A program made the position numbers and the translations under genes. The notes under the pieces were generated by a model that did no database searches, was not told the origin of the DNA, and was given only the letters and a program-made list of their open reading frames with translations. 64,000 nucleotides of DNA from Pseudomonas mandelii (lineage in GTDB: Bacteria > Pseudomonadota > Gammaproteobacteria > Pseudomonadales > Pseudomonadaceae): positions 3,565,501 to 3,629,500 of the forward strand of contig NZ_LT629796.1 in NCBI RefSeq assembly GCF_900106065.1, in the 5' to 3' direction. This document shows, piece by piece, positions 29,244 through 38,748 of this stretch (within the stretch, counting starts at the first letter, position 1; each line of letters starts with the position of its first letter).

Positions 29244-30713
29244 ATGGTTCCCGTAATCGCCCTGGTGGGCCGACCGAACGTCGGCAAGTCCACCTTGTTC
29301 AACCGCCTGACCAGGACTCGCGACGCCATCGTCGGCGACTTGTCCGGTCTGACCCGTGATCGCCAATACGGTGAGGCCAAGTGGCAAGGGCGTTCCTACA
29401 TTCTGGTCGACACCGGCGGTATCTCCGGTGACGAGCACGGTATGGACGAAAAAATGGCCGAGCAGTCGTTGCTGGCCATTGAAGAAGCGGATGTCGTTCT
29501 GTTCCTGGTAGATGCCAAGGCCGGTTTTACCGCCGCCGACCAGATGATCGCCGAGCATTTGCGCAAACGTAACAAGCGTTCCTACGTGGTTGCCAACAAG
29601 GTCGACAACATCGACCCTGAAATGGCCCGCGCCGAGTTCGCCCCGTTGGGCATGGGCCACGCGATTCCGATCGCCGGCGCCCACGGTCGTGGCATCACCC
29701 AGATGCTGGAAATCGCCCTGAGCGACTTCCCGAAAGACGATGACGAACAGGAAGAAGGCGAGGAAGAGATCGTTGCCGAAGGCGAGGAAGCCAAGCGCAT
29801 TCCTGGCCCTAGCGAAAAAGACGGGATCAAGATCGCCATCATCGGCCGCCCGAACGTCGGCAAGTCGACCCTGGTCAATCGCATGCTCGGTGAAGACCGG
29901 GTTATCGTCTATGACGAGCCTGGCACCACTCGCGACAGCATCTACATCCCGTTCGAGCGTAACGACGAGAAGTACACGCTGATCGACACCGCCGGTGTGC
30001 GCAAGCGCGGCAAGATCCACGAAGAAGTCGAAAAGTTCTCCGTGGTCAAAACCCTGCAAGCGATCAAAGACGCCAACGTGGTGATCTTTGTGATGGACGC
30101 CCGCGAGGGCGTGGTCGATCACGATCTCAACCTGCTGGGCTTCGCCATTGAGTCGGGTCGTGCGCTGGTGATCGCGATCAACAAGTGGGACGGCATGACG
30201 CCGAGCGAGCGTGACTTCGTGAAGGTCGAGCTGCAACGTCGACTGTTCTTCGTCGACTACGCCGACATCCACTTCATCTCGGCCCTGCACGGTACGGGCG
30301 TGGGCAACCTCTATGCCTCCGTACAGAACTCGTTCAAGTCCGCGGTTACCCGCTGGCCAACCAACCGCCTGACCACGATCCTGGAAGATGCGGTCAGCGA
30401 GCACGCGCCGCCGATGGTCAACAACCGCCGGATCAAGCTGCGTTATGCCCACTTGGGTGGTGCGAACCCGCCGATCATCGTGATCCACGGTAACCAGATC
30501 GAGAAGGTGCCGAAGTCTTACGTCCGTTATCTGGAAAACACTTACCGTCGTGTCTTGAAGCTGGTCGGTACGCCGATCCGCATCGAGTTCAAGGGCGGCG
30601 AGAACCCGTTCGAAGGCAAAAAGACCACGCTGACCGACCGTCAGGTCAACAAGAAGCGTCGCATGATGTCGCACCACAAAAAGGCCGACAAAAAGCGCCG
30701 CGATAAGAAATAG
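29244..30713 (+). CDS. der: Ribosome-associated GTPase Der (EngA)
   Basis: A 489-aa essential GTPase for 50S maturation, with two tandem G domains and a KH-like C-terminal domain. G1 motifs: GRPNVGKST at about 8-16 and again at about 201-209; DTGG and DTAG switch motifs; NKVD and NKWD. An acidic linker (EQEEGEEE, about 171-178) separates the G domains, and a basic tail ends KKRRDKK. ATG 29244 has GGAG 7 nt upstream; the frame opens at GTG 29232. Confidence 0.96.
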   Translation: MVPVIALVGRPNVGKSTLFNRLTRTRDAIVGDLSGLTRDRQYGEAKWQGRSYILVDTGGISGDEHGMDEKMAEQSLLAIEEADVVLFLVDAKAGFTAADQMIAEHLRKRNKRSYVVANKVDNIDPEMARAEFAPLGMGHAIPIAGAHGRGITQMLEIALSDFPKDDDEQEEGEEEIVAEGEEAKRIPGPSEKDGIKIAIIGRPNVGKSTLVNRMLGEDRVIVYDEPGTTRDSIYIPFERNDEKYTLIDTAGVRKRGKIHEEVEKFSVVKTLQAIKDANVVIFVMDAREGVVDHDLNLLGFAIESGRALVIAINKWDGMTPSERDFVKVELQRRLFFVDYADIHFISALHGTGVGNLYASVQNSFKSAVTRWPTNRLTTILEDAVSEHAPPMVNNRRIKLRYAHLGGANPPIIVIHGNQIEKVPKSYVRYLENTYRRVLKLVGTPIRIEFKGGENPFEGKKTTLTDRQVNKKRRMMSHHKKADKKRRDKK

Positions 30714-30714
30714 A

Positions 30715-30842
30715 AGCAGCTTTAAGTATCAAGCTGCACGCTTCAAGTCACTGCAGAAAAGGGCTCAAGTCAGAGCCCTTTTTTGTGTCTGATGGTTTGT
30801 TGCTTGACCACTTGCAGCTTGCAGCTTGAAACTTGCAGCTCA
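30715..30842. repeat. Short inverted AGCTTGCAG-type repeats around the der terminator
   Basis: Left arm 30716-30747 carries AGCT...TCAAGCTGCACGCTTCAAG; right arm 30809-30842 carries TTGCAGCTTGCAGCTTGAAACTTGCAGCT. They are partly complementary and flank the terminator at 30759-30784. Similar AGCTTGCAG runs are common between genes in fluorescent pseudomonads, as I recall. Confidence 0.5.
30759..30784 (+). terminator. Terminator after der
   Basis: AAGGGCTC-AAGTCA-GAGCCCTT followed by TTTT. Confidence 0.9.
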
Positions 30843-30859
30843 CCTGCAAGGGGCTACCG

Positions 30860-32008
30860 ATGATCACCAGTAAGCTGCCGAATGTCGGCATCACTATCTT
30901 CACTCAGATGTCTCAGCTCGCGGCGCAAACCGGGGCGATCAACCTGTCCCAGGGGTTTCCTGATTTCGATGCACCGCAAGCCCTGTGCGATGCGGTCGGT
31001 CGGCACATTGCCAATGGCCACAACCAATATTCACCGATGACCGGCCTGCCGGCGCTGCGTCAGCAGATTTCGGCGAAGATCGCCCGCACCTACGGCGTCA
31101 GCGTGGATGCCGACCATGAAGTGACGGTCACTCCCGGTGCCACTCAAGCGATCTTCTGTGCGATTCAAGCGGTTATCCACAGCGGCGATGAAGTGATCGT
31201 GTTCGATCCGTGCTACGACAGCTACGAGCCGTCGGTGGAGCTGGCCGGTGGGCGATGCGTGCATGTGCAACTGGGTCTGAATGATTTTTCCATCGACTTC
31301 GAGAAACTCGCCGAAGCGATTACGCCGCGCACGCGGATGATCGTGCTGAACGCTCCGCATAACCCGAGTGGCGCGCTGATCAGCCGTGCCGAGCTGGACC
31401 AGTTGGCAGCGTTGATTCGGGATCGCGACATCTACATCGTCAGTGACGAAGTCTACGAACACCTGGTCTTCGACGGCGTGCCTCACGTCAGCGTGCTGAA
31501 TCACGAAGAGCTGTATCAGCGCGCCTTCGTGGTCAGTTCTTTCGGCAAGACCTATCACGTCACCGGGTGGAAAACCGGCTACGTGGTCGCACCGCCGGCG
31601 CTCACCGCCGAGCTGCGCAAGGTTCACCAGTACGTCAGTTTCTGCGGCGTGACCCCGCTGCAATACGCCTTGGCCGACTTCATGGCCGAACATCCTGAAC
31701 ACGTCGAAGAACTGCCGGGTTTCTACCAGGCCAAGCGCGATCTGTTCTGCGATCTGCTGGCATCGTCGCGTTTCAGCTTCAAGCGCGTGACCGGCACGTA
31801 TTTTCAGTTGGTCGATTATTCGCAGATCCGCCCGGACCTCAATGACGTCGAAATGGCGCTGTGGATGACCCGTGAACATGGCGTGGCGAGCATCCCGATC
31901 TCGGTGTTCTACCAGACACCACCTGAAGGCCAGCGCCTGGTGCGCTTGTGCTTCGCCAAACGCGAGGAGACGTTGCGTGAAGCAGCGGCAAAACTATGCG
32001 TGATCTGA
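30860..32008 (+). CDS. PLP-dependent methionine aminotransferase (YbdL-like)
   Basis: A 382-aa class I/II aminotransferase. It has INLSQGFPDFDAP (about 26-38), NAPHNPSGALIS (about 166-177) and the PLP Lys in SSFGKTYHVTGWKTGY (about 227-242). It is very close in type to YbdL/methionine aminotransferases that use 2-oxo acid of methionine and glutamine. The start is ATG 30860 (MITSKLPNVG) with AAGGGG upstream. It overlaps the omega-amidase gene by 13 nt, a pairing that fits glutamine transaminase plus omega-amidase in methionine salvage. Confidence 0.88.
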   Translation: MITSKLPNVGITIFTQMSQLAAQTGAINLSQGFPDFDAPQALCDAVGRHIANGHNQYSPMTGLPALRQQISAKIARTYGVSVDADHEVTVTPGATQAIFCAIQAVIHSGDEVIVFDPCYDSYEPSVELAGGRCVHVQLGLNDFSIDFEKLAEAITPRTRMIVLNAPHNPSGALISRAELDQLAALIRDRDIYIVSDEVYEHLVFDGVPHVSVLNHEELYQRAFVVSSFGKTYHVTGWKTGYVVAPPALTAELRKVHQYVSFCGVTPLQYALADFMAEHPEHVEELPGFYQAKRDLFCDLLASSRFSFKRVTGTYFQLVDYSQIRPDLNDVEMALWMTREHGVASIPISVFYQTPPEGQRLVRLCFAKREETLREAAAKLCVI

Positions 32009-32787
32009 GTGCACTGCCCAATCTGAACGTCGCGCTGATCCAGACCACCCTGGCCTGGCACGACCGTCAGGCCAACCTGGAGCATTTCGAGCCATTGCTT
32101 GAGCAGGCTCGCGGGGCGGATCTGATCATTCTGCCGGAGATGTTCACCACCGGTTTTTCCATGGAATCGCAGACCCTCGCCGAAGCGGAAAACGGTCCGA
32201 CCAGCAAATGGCTACGTGTCCAGGCGGCGAAACTTGATGCGGTGATCACCGGCAGCGTCATCGTCCAGGCCGCTGATGGCAGCCACCGCAATCGATTGTT
32301 GTGGGCGCGGCCGGACGGGGAGGTCTGGCACTACGACAAGCGTCACCTGTTCCGCATGGCCGGTGAGCACAACCACTACACACCGGGTGAGCGCCAGGTG
32401 CAGTTCGAGCTCAAGGGCTGGCGTGTACGGCCGCTGATTTGCTATGACTTGCGTTTCCCGGTCTGGAGCCGCGATGCACAAGACACTGACTTGCTGCTCT
32501 ACACCGCCAACTGGCCCGGCGCGCGTCGTCAGCATTGGAACCGTTTGCTGCCAGCGCGGGCGATTGAAAACCTGTGTTACGTGGCGGCGGTCAATCGCAT
32601 CGGTACCGACGGCAAAGGCTTTGCTTACACCGGTGATAGCCAGGTGCTGGATTTCCAGGGTGAGACATTGCTCAGTGCCGGCGAAGCCGATGGCGTGTTC
32701 CAGGTCGTGCTGAATGCGGCGGATCTGCAAGCCTATCGCACACGGTTTCCGGCGAATCTCGATGCTGATACGTTCGAGTTCACCTGA
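31996..32787 (+). CDS. Omega-amidase (YafV/Nit2-type carbon-nitrogen hydrolase)
   Basis: A 263-aa nitrilase-superfamily amidase. The catalytic triad is visible: Glu in IILPEMFTTGF (about 45-55), Lys in HYDKRHLFRMAGE (about 112-124), Cys in PLICYDLRFPVW (about 146-157). It probably hydrolyses 2-oxoglutaramate or 2-oxosuccinamate made by the coupled aminotransferase. The ATG at 31996 lies inside the end of the upstream gene. Confidence 0.88.
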   Translation: MRDLSALPNLNVALIQTTLAWHDRQANLEHFEPLLEQARGADLIILPEMFTTGFSMESQTLAEAENGPTSKWLRVQAAKLDAVITGSVIVQAADGSHRNRLLWARPDGEVWHYDKRHLFRMAGEHNHYTPGERQVQFELKGWRVRPLICYDLRFPVWSRDAQDTDLLLYTANWPGARRQHWNRLLPARAIENLCYVAAVNRIGTDGKGFAYTGDSQVLDFQGETLLSAGEADGVFQVVLNAADLQAYRTRFPANLDADTFEFT

Positions 32788-32812
32788 TATCTCGGCAGCC
32801 TGAGCCGGCCTC

Positions 32813-32904
32813 ATCGCGAGCAGGCTCAATCCCACAGTGGATCGCGTGAATAGAGATTTTGTGTGCACCCGAAGCCTCCTGTGGGAGTGAGCCTGCTCGC
32901 GAAG
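32813..32904. repeat. REP doublet, inverted
   Basis: ATCGCGAGCAGGCTCAATCCCACA and, about 42 bp on, TGTGGGAGTGAGCCTGCTCGCGAA. It separates the convergent omega-amidase and leuA genes. Confidence 0.8.
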
Positions 32905-32940
32905 AGGCCATGACAGGCACCCTAAAAATGCCAGGCAAAC

Positions 32941-32975
32941 AAAAAGGCCCCGAGGTTTTCACCTCGGGGCCTTTT
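32941..32975 (-). terminator. leuA terminator
   Basis: AAAAAGGCCCCGAGGT-TTTC-ACCTCGGGGCCTTTT. The A-run on the + strand is the U-tract of leuA mRNA; it is bidirectional. Confidence 0.9.
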
Positions 32976-32991
32976 GCATTGCCGCGAACGC

Positions 32992-34671
32992 TTACGCCGC
33001 TTTCGCTTCCGGCTGGCTCAGGGAGCGGTTCAGCGCGCTGAACAGGGCCTTGAAGCTCGCGGTGGTGATGTTTTCATCGATACCGACGCCATGCACCGCA
33101 CGTTCACCGTTCACACGCAGTTCAATGTAGGCCGCTGCCTTGGCATTGGTGCCCGCGCCGATTGCGTGTTCGTTGTAGTCCATGATTTCCACCGGGATCG
33201 GCAGGCCGGCCACCAAGGCTTCCAGCGCGCCGTTGCCCTTGCCGCGCCAGTGCAGGTTGGTTTCGCCCTGGCCTTTGCCCGAGACTTCCACTTCCACGGC
33301 ACTGTGACCGTTTTCTTCCTGCAGGCGATGGCTGACCAGCGCATACGGGGTGTTGGCCTGCAAATACTCGCTGTGCAGCAATGCGTGGATCTGTTGGGCG
33401 GTCATCTCCAGGCCGAGGCGATCGGTTTCACGCTGTACCACCTGGCTGAACTCGATCTGCATGCGACGCGGCAAGCTGATGCCGTATTCCTGTTCCAGCA
33501 AGTAGGCGATACCGCCCTTGCCCGACTGGCTGTTGACGCGGATCACCGCCTCGTAGCTGCGGCCGATGTCGGCCGGGTCGATCGGCAAGTACGGCACTTC
33601 CCACAAGGCGTCCGGTTTCTGCTGGGCAAAGCCCTTGCGGATCGCATCCTGGTGGGAGCCGGAGAACGCGGTGTGAACCAGGTCGCCGACGTAGGGGTGA
33701 CGTGGGTGCACCTGGATCTGGTTGCATTCTTCAACGACTTTGCGCACGCCGTCGATGTCGGAGAAGTCCAGCTCAGGGTGAATGCCCTGGGTGTAGAGGT
33801 TCAACGCGACGGTCACGAGGTCGACGTTACCGGTACGCTCGCCGTTACCGAACAGGCAGCCTTCGACACGGTCAGCACCGGCCATAAGGCCCAGTTCGGT
33901 GGCCGCAACGCCCGTACCACGGTCGTTGTGGGTGTGCAGGCTGATGATCACGCTGTCACGACGGTTGATGTGACGGCCAAACCATTCGATCTGGTCGGCA
34001 TAGATGTTCGGGGTCGCGCATTCGACGGTGGCCGGCAGGTTGAGGATCACCTTGTGCTCAGGCGTCGGGTTCCAGACGTCGATGACCGCGTCGCAGACTT
34101 CCTTGGCGAACTCCAATTCGGTCGCGCTGAAGGTTTCCGGCGAGTATTCGAAGGTCCACTGGGTGTCCGGTTGCTGGGCGGCATATTTGACGAACAGCTT
34201 GGCGGCGTTCACGGCGATGGCCTTGACACCTTCCTTGTCCTGGTTGAAGACAATGCGGCGGAAGGACGGGGAGGTCGCGTTGTACAAGTGAACGATGGCT
34301 TTCTTCGCCCCGCGCAGGGATTCGAAAGTACGCTCGATCAGGTCTTCACGGCCCTGGGTCAGCACCTGGATGGTGGTGTCGTCCGGGATGTGGTTACCTT
34401 CGATCAGGGTACGCACGAAGTCGAAGTCGGTTTGCGACGCGGCCGGGAACGACGCTTCGATCTCTTTCACACCGACTTGCACCAACGTCTTCCAGAAACG
34501 CAGCTTCTTGACCGCGTCCATTGGCTCGATCAGCGACTGGTTGCCGTCACGAAGGTCGGAACTGCACCAGATCGGCGCTGCGGTGATGGTCTTCGATGGC
34601 CAGGTACGGTCCGGGATGTCGATGGTCGGGAACGCGCGGTATTTCGATGACGGGTCTTTGAGCATGCTCAT
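32992..34671 (-). CDS. leuA: 2-isopropylmalate synthase
   Basis: A 559-aa first enzyme of leucine synthesis (acetyl-CoA plus 2-oxoisovalerate). It is the long LeuA type found in pseudomonads, with [12 protein letters not shown] (about 37-48; catalytic Arg and metal Asp), the HMGL-like [12 protein letters not shown] region (about 250-261) and a C-terminal LeuA allosteric domain for leucine feedback inhibition (from about 420). The start is ATG 34671 ([14 protein letters not shown]) with AAGGA upstream. A leucine-rich leader peptide ORF lies 89 bp upstream. Confidence 0.96.
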   Translation of the reverse strand: MSMLKDPSSKYRAFPTIDIPDRTWPSKTITAAPIWCSSDLRDGNQSLIEPMDAVKKLRFWKTLVQVGVKEIEASFPAASQTDFDFVRTLIEGNHIPDDTTIQVLTQGREDLIERTFESLRGAKKAIVHLYNATSPSFRRIVFNQDKEGVKAIAVNAAKLFVKYAAQQPDTQWTFEYSPETFSATELEFAKEVCDAVIDVWNPTPEHKVILNLPATVECATPNIYADQIEWFGRHINRRDSVIISLHTHNDRGTGVAATELGLMAGADRVEGCLFGNGERTGNVDLVTVALNLYTQGIHPELDFSDIDGVRKVVEECNQIQVHPRHPYVGDLVHTAFSGSHQDAIRKGFAQQKPDALWEVPYLPIDPADIGRSYEAVIRVNSQSGKGGIAYLLEQEYGISLPRRMQIEFSQVVQRETDRLGLEMTAQQIHALLHSEYLQANTPYALVSHRLQEENGHSAVEVEVSGKGQGETNLHWRGKGNGALEALVAGLPIPVEIMDYNEHAIGAGTNAKAAAYIELRVNGERAVHGVGIDENITTASFKALFSALNRSLSQPEAKAA

Positions 34672-34695
34672 CGGGAAATCCTTATTGTGTGGGCC

Positions 34696-34838
34696 GAAAA
34701 AAGGCGGCCTGCCGGTGGATCAATGTTCTTGGGGAAAAGCGTGGGGCGAGGCACCGCGATTCAGCCTGGCAGTCGTGCACTGACGAGGCACAGGCTGCGG
34801 TGCTGACGAAGCTGAATGAGGGTGTGAGAGGTTTTCAT
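34696..34838 (-). promoter_or_regulatory. leuA leader region (possible attenuator)
   Basis: This contains the leader peptide ORF (34838-34761). A GC-rich segment (CCGGCAGGCCGCC) directly followed by six T (about 34713-34696) comes just before the leuA ribosome site. CTGCCAGG at the leader stop codon is complementary to CCGGCAG, so alternative pairings are possible. A fully convincing terminator stem is not seen, so transcription attenuation versus translational control is open. Confidence 0.45.
34761..34838 (-). CDS. leuL: Leucine-rich leader peptide upstream of leuA
   Basis: A 25-codon ORF, beginning MKTSHTLIQLRQ and ending SARLPG, with 5 Leu of 25 residues (codons CTC, CTT, CTG, CTC, CTG). 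It ends at TGA 34761, 89 bp before leuA. AGGG and GAAGG lie just upstream of its ATG. The length, position and leucine content fit a regulatory leader peptide that senses leucyl-tRNA. The gene symbol is given by analogy with leuL of enterobacteria. Confidence 0.55.
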   Translation of the reverse strand: MKTSHTLIQLRQHRSLCLVSARLPG

Positions 34839-35066
34839 GCCTTCAACCCTAACCGCCGTGATTGAGGATGGCAAGCAGTCGAAAAAAATTGAGAGGAATA
34901 CTCGAATAGTCGAGATTATCGCGATTTTATTGCGGTTCGGCCGGGTGATTGTGTTGATGTTTGCGCGAGGTTTGAAGAGGGCGCAATTGAAAGTTGGCAG
35001 CCTTGTCTTGGCGACGGCAGCTATTCTTAAAGCCTCAACCAGACGACTGGAATGCAGGAGTCAGCG

Positions 35067-35423
35067 ATGAACGAGTCGGATTGGAAGCTTTACAGTGCGT
35101 TGCGCCCGTTGGCCCATGAGCGGATGTGTATCCGGATCATGGATGAAGTCGAGCGCACGGTGCTGGATAGAAGCCAAGCGCCTTATGATCGAATTGAAGC
35201 GAGCGAAGAGCTGCTCAAAGCCGGGCAAAAGGAGCTGTATTGGGCATTTGGCGCTTTCAGGTTCTCACGCGATGACGCCAGTTCTCACTTGCTGGCGTTG
35301 TGTGCCCGCGAGTTGATCACGGCTGAAGAATTGGCTGGCTTCTCACAAGACACTCAAACATGGATCAGCAATTGTCTGGCGAACCGGGAGGTCCATGGTA
35401 TTGAGGATCTGGACGCTGAATAA
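35067..35423 (+). CDS. Hypothetical protein
   Basis: A 118-aa acidic, helical soluble protein starting MNESDWKLYSALRPLAHERM. I do not recognise the family. Codon use is GC-rich and the ATG at 35067 has AGGAG 7 nt upstream, so it is very likely a real gene. There is no signal peptide or TM helix. Neighbours leuA (divergent) and the M23 peptidase (convergent) give no clue to function. Confidence 0.6.
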   Translation: MNESDWKLYSALRPLAHERMCIRIMDEVERTVLDRSQAPYDRIEASEELLKAGQKELYWAFGAFRFSRDDASSHLLALCARELITAEELAGFSQDTQTWISNCLANREVHGIEDLDAE

Positions 35424-35487
35424 GCGGCGGCAGTGATGGCCCTATCGCGAGCCTGATTGCGAATGGGCCAGTCGCCTCAAAGAAGAT

Positions 35488-36309
35488 TCAGGGCTGGAAA
35501 GCACCAATAAAAATCGCCGGATCCACCCGCGCATCATTCAGGCTGACATTCCAGTGCATGTGCGGCCCGGTCGCCCGCCCGGTGGCGCCGACTTTCCCGA
35601 CTACACCGCCGCGCGCCAGTTGCTGCCCCACCTTCACGTCAATCTTCGACATATGGCAGAACATGCTGATAAAGCCCTGCCCATGGTCGACGAACACCGT
35701 ATTGCCATTAAAGAAGTAGTTGCCGATCAGGATCACCTTGCCCGCCGCCGGGGTCTTGATCGGTGTGCCTGCGCCCACGGCGAAATCCAGGCCCGAGTGG
35801 GGATTGCGCTCTTCGCCATTAAAGAACCGGCGCACACCGAACTTGCTCGACAGCGGCCCGTTGACTGGTTTGTCCAGTAGCAGGTTGCTCGGGGTGTTCG
35901 GACTGAACGTGCGGTAGGCGGCGATTTGCTCGGCCAGTTCACCTTCGATGCGCTTAAGGTTCTCCGGGTTCGGATTGACCTGCTGCGTGTTCTTCAGGGT
36001 GATGTGCTGTTCCGGATACTTCTTGTTGCCGACCGTGAAACTCAGCGTGCGACCGCCGCTGCTGACCTGCTGCGTGCCCGGTTTAACCGTCAATGGCACG
36101 CCGACAATCGCCAGCCAATTGTTCTGTTCCTTGACCACCAGCACCGACTTGCCTTGGTAGCTGGCTTTTGGCACCTGTGCAGAAGCACCCAGGTCCACCA
36201 CGGCCACGCCCCCCGGCACCGGTTTATTCAACAGGCGGGTGATGTAGCTGTCGGCGTGGGCATTGAAGGTCAGGCATAGCAACAGCAGCGGAGCTAAAAA
36301 ACGCGGCAT
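35488..36309 (-). CDS. M23 family peptidoglycan metallopeptidase
   Basis: A 273-aa secreted protein. It has a signal peptide (MPRFLAPLLLLCLTFNAHA, about 1-19), a middle beta domain, and a C-terminal LytM/M23 domain with zinc residues in NPHSGLDFAVGAGTPI (about 171-186) and GPHMHWNVSLND (about 249-260). All expected zinc and catalytic residues (H-x3-D and HxH) are present, so it is probably an active endopeptidase acting on cell-wall cross-links, not a degenerate activator. It ends 3 nt downstream of xseA, so it is probably co-transcribed with it. Confidence 0.9.
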   Translation of the reverse strand: MPRFLAPLLLLCLTFNAHADSYITRLLNKPVPGGVAVVDLGASAQVPKASYQGKSVLVVKEQNNWLAIVGVPLTVKPGTQQVSSGGRTLSFTVGNKKYPEQHITLKNTQQVNPNPENLKRIEGELAEQIAAYRTFSPNTPSNLLLDKPVNGPLSSKFGVRRFFNGEERNPHSGLDFAVGAGTPIKTPAAGKVILIGNYFFNGNTVFVDHGQGFISMFCHMSKIDVKVGQQLARGGVVGKVGATGRATGPHMHWNVSLNDARVDPAIFIGAFQP

Positions 36310-36312
36310 GGA

Positions 36313-37692
36313 TCAATCCAGTAAAGAAAGGGTGACAGGCGTCAGGTGATTGTCTTCGACCCGGACGTGCAGCTCGCCTTCGCCCAGTTTGGCTTTCAGG
36401 CGCTGACCGGTATGGGTTTGCTCGGCGCTGCGAATCGCGTTGCCGCGTTCATCCAGCAGAATGCTGTAGCCACGGGCCAGGGTCGCCAGCGGGCTGACCA
36501 CTTGCAGCGTCTGCACCTGACTTTGCAGTTGCAGGCGACGGGACTTGAGCCCTTCACGCATGGCTCGCGGCAGGCGCTCGGCGAAGCTGTCGAGGCGCTG
36601 ACGAAGCATTGCCAATTGCCGTCCCGGGTGTTGCCCGGCGAGGCGGGTTTCCAGACGAATCAAGCGTTCGCGACGGGTATTGAGGCTGCGTTCGAACGCG
36701 CGGCGCATGCGCATGTCCAGATCGTCCAGGCGCTGCGCTTGCTGGCGCAGACGTTCGCCGGGATGGCGCAAGCGGCGAGACATGCCTTCCAGGCGCAGAC
36801 GGTCACGCATCAAGCGGTCGCGGATGCGCATCACCAGGCGCCGGTGCAGGCTTTCGACCCGGCGCACCAGGTCGCTGGAATCCGGCGCGAGCAATTCGGC
36901 GGCGGCGGAGGGCGTCGGGGCGCGGACGTCGGCGACGAAGTCACTGATCGAGACATCGGTTTCATGGCCGACGGCGCTGACAATCGGCGTCACGCACGCA
37001 TCCACGGCGCGGGCCACGGCTTCTTCGTTGAAACACCAGAGGTCTTCCAGCGAACCGCCGCCACGGGCGAGGATCAGCGCATCAAAACCGCGAGCGTCCG
37101 CCAGTTTCAGGGCGCGGACGATTTGCGCAGTCGCTTCGCGGCCCTGTACGGCGGTCGGGATCAGAGTCAGTTGAACCTGCGGTGCGCGGCGGCGAAAGAC
37201 GCTGATGATGTCGCGAATCACCGCGCCAGTCGGCGAACTGATAATGCCGATGCGCTGCGGATGCGCCGGCAACGGCACTTTGCGCTCGGCGCTGAACAGG
37301 CCTTCGGCGCTGAGTTTTTCCTTCAGTGCATCGAACGCCAGACGCAGCGCACCGTCACCGGCCGGCTCCACGGTGTCGAGGATCAGCTGATAGTCGCCAC
37401 GCCCCTCGAACAGCGAAACCTTGCCGCGCACCTTGACCGCCAGGCCGTCCTTCAGCGCCTGGCGAACCCGCGCCGCGTTCTGCCGAAACAGCGCGCAACG
37501 AACCTGGGCGCCGCTGTCCTTGAGGGTGAAATACACGTGGCCGGACGCCGGACGGGCGAGGTTGGAGATTTCGCCTTCGACCCAGATGTTGCTGAACACG
37601 TCTTCGAGCAACACCCGCGCGCGGCCGTTGAGCTGGCTGACAGTCAGGACTTCACGGTCCAGGCCGAGTCTTGCAAAGGGATCTTTAATCAT
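36313..37692 (-). CDS. xseA: Exodeoxyribonuclease VII large subunit
   Basis: A 459-aa large subunit of ExoVII, a bidirectional single-strand DNA exonuclease. It has an N-terminal OB fold (VSQLNGRARVLLED...WVEGEISNLARPASGHVYF, about 14-55), a catalytic core with GIISSPTGAVIRDI and ILARGGGSLEDLWCFNEE, and a long C-terminal coiled-coil rich in Arg and Gln. The start ATG 37692 (MIKDPFARLGLDREVL) is the family start; the frame is open to 37887 without protein character. Confidence 0.95.
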   Translation of the reverse strand: MIKDPFARLGLDREVLTVSQLNGRARVLLEDVFSNIWVEGEISNLARPASGHVYFTLKDSGAQVRCALFRQNAARVRQALKDGLAVKVRGKVSLFEGRGDYQLILDTVEPAGDGALRLAFDALKEKLSAEGLFSAERKVPLPAHPQRIGIISSPTGAVIRDIISVFRRRAPQVQLTLIPTAVQGREATAQIVRALKLADARGFDALILARGGGSLEDLWCFNEEAVARAVDACVTPIVSAVGHETDVSISDFVADVRAPTPSAAAELLAPDSSDLVRRVESLHRRLVMRIRDRLMRDRLRLEGMSRRLRHPGERLRQQAQRLDDLDMRMRRAFERSLNTRRERLIRLETRLAGQHPGRQLAMLRQRLDSFAERLPRAMREGLKSRRLQLQSQVQTLQVVSPLATLARGYSILLDERGNAIRSAEQTHTGQRLKAKLGEGELHVRVEDNHLTPVTLSLLD

Positions 37693-37748
37693 GGGGCGCA
37701 TGATAAAGGCATTCGTCGAACAATCTCCATGAGTGCGCACAAATCCCT

Positions 37749-37778
37749 TGTGAGAGCGGGCCTGCGCGCTCCCATAAG
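37749..37778 (+). repeat. Degenerate REP-like palindrome
   Basis: TGTGAGAGCGGGCCTGCGCGCTCCCATA resembles the REP core with several changes. Single copy between the divergent xseA and TauE genes. Confidence 0.4.
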
Positions 37779-37816
37779 GAGTAAAGTCAGCCCCGGGATT
37801 CAGGGAAGACGAGGGA

Positions 37817-38584
37817 ATGAGTGTGCTTGAGTTGTTGAACCCATGGCCATTCGGCGCCACGGATTGGCTGGTGATCGGGCTGGGCATTGCCCTGGCCTAT
37901 ATCGTGTTTGGTATCGCCGGATTTGGCACTGCGCTGGTGGCGGGGCCGATTCTTATTCTGTTCATGCCGCTGTCGAAGATCGTGCCGTTGCTGGTGCTGC
38001 TGGATTTTGTCGCAGCGTTTGGCAATCTGCTGCCTTCGCGGCGGGATGTGGCAAAGCCCGAGTTGCTACGGCTGCTGCCCTGCATGGCGGTGGGCTGCAC
38101 GTTGGGGGTGATCTTTCTGCTGAACCTCAAATCCGAGGTGTTATTGCTGTTGATGGGTCTGTTCATCAGCGCCTATGCGATTTACAGCCTGTGGGTCAAA
38201 ACCCGGCCGACGCAATTGTCCGCCGGTTGGGCCGTACCGATGGGCACTGTGGGTGGGCTGTTCGGGGCGCTGTTTGGCAGTGGCGGCTTCTTATATGCGA
38301 TCTATTTGAACAGCCGGTTGCCGAAAGAGGCGGCACGGGCGACCCAGAGTGCGCTGATCAGTTGCAGCACCGTGGTGCGCTTGAGCCTGTTTGCCGTCGC
38401 AGGTGTCTATGCCGAGCTACCCTTATTAATATTGGCCCTGTGTCTATTGCCGGCCATGGCCGTGGGGCTGTGGGTCGGGCGGCGATTGACCCTGAGATTG
38501 TCCCGCGAGGGGTTCGTGCGGCTGGTGACCTGGTTGGTGCTGGCGAGCGGGATTGCCTTGATCGGGCGTTATTTGAGTACTTGA
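37817..38584 (+). CDS. TauE/SafE family sulfite exporter-like permease
   Basis: A 255-aa polytopic membrane protein with about eight hydrophobic helices. It has the family pattern YIVFGIAGFGTALVAGPILI in the first repeat and GGLFGALFGSGGFLYAIYL in the second. Members export sulfite, sulfoacetate or other organic anions; the substrate here is unknown. Start ATG 37817 with GAGGG upstream. Divergent from xseA. Confidence 0.88.
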   Translation: MSVLELLNPWPFGATDWLVIGLGIALAYIVFGIAGFGTALVAGPILILFMPLSKIVPLLVLLDFVAAFGNLLPSRRDVAKPELLRLLPCMAVGCTLGVIFLLNLKSEVLLLLMGLFISAYAIYSLWVKTRPTQLSAGWAVPMGTVGGLFGALFGSGGFLYAIYLNSRLPKEAARATQSALISCSTVVRLSLFAVAGVYAELPLLILALCLLPAMAVGLWVGRRLTLRLSREGFVRLVTWLVLASGIALIGRYLST

Positions 38585-38620
38585 CCGGATTTCGTCAGGG
38601 ATTAAGCTGCCGGCCGTTCC

Positions 38621-38701
38621 GATGCCTTCGCGGGCAAGCCTCGCTCCTACAGTCGTTCGCAAACTTTTCCGGTAGGAGCGAGGCTTGCCCGCGAAGGCGT
38701 C
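38621..38701. repeat. REP doublet (GGCTTGCCCGCGAA type), inverted
   Basis: CCTTCGCGGGCAAGCCTCGCTCCTACA and, 19 bp later, GGTAGGAGCGAGGCTTGCCCGCGAAGGCG. It can fold into one long hairpin. Confidence 0.85.
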
Positions 38702-38748
38702 AGTAAGAACACCGCAGAAACATCCAATTGACGCAGTAGGCTTGCACC

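Noticed and set aside
32974..34650. 558-aa open frame on the + strand
   Set aside because: Antisense shadow of leuA; no family resemblance.
34837..35070. 77-aa open frame on the + strand upstream of the hypothetical gene
   Set aside because: Overlaps the leuA leader antisense and the next gene; its residues look random.
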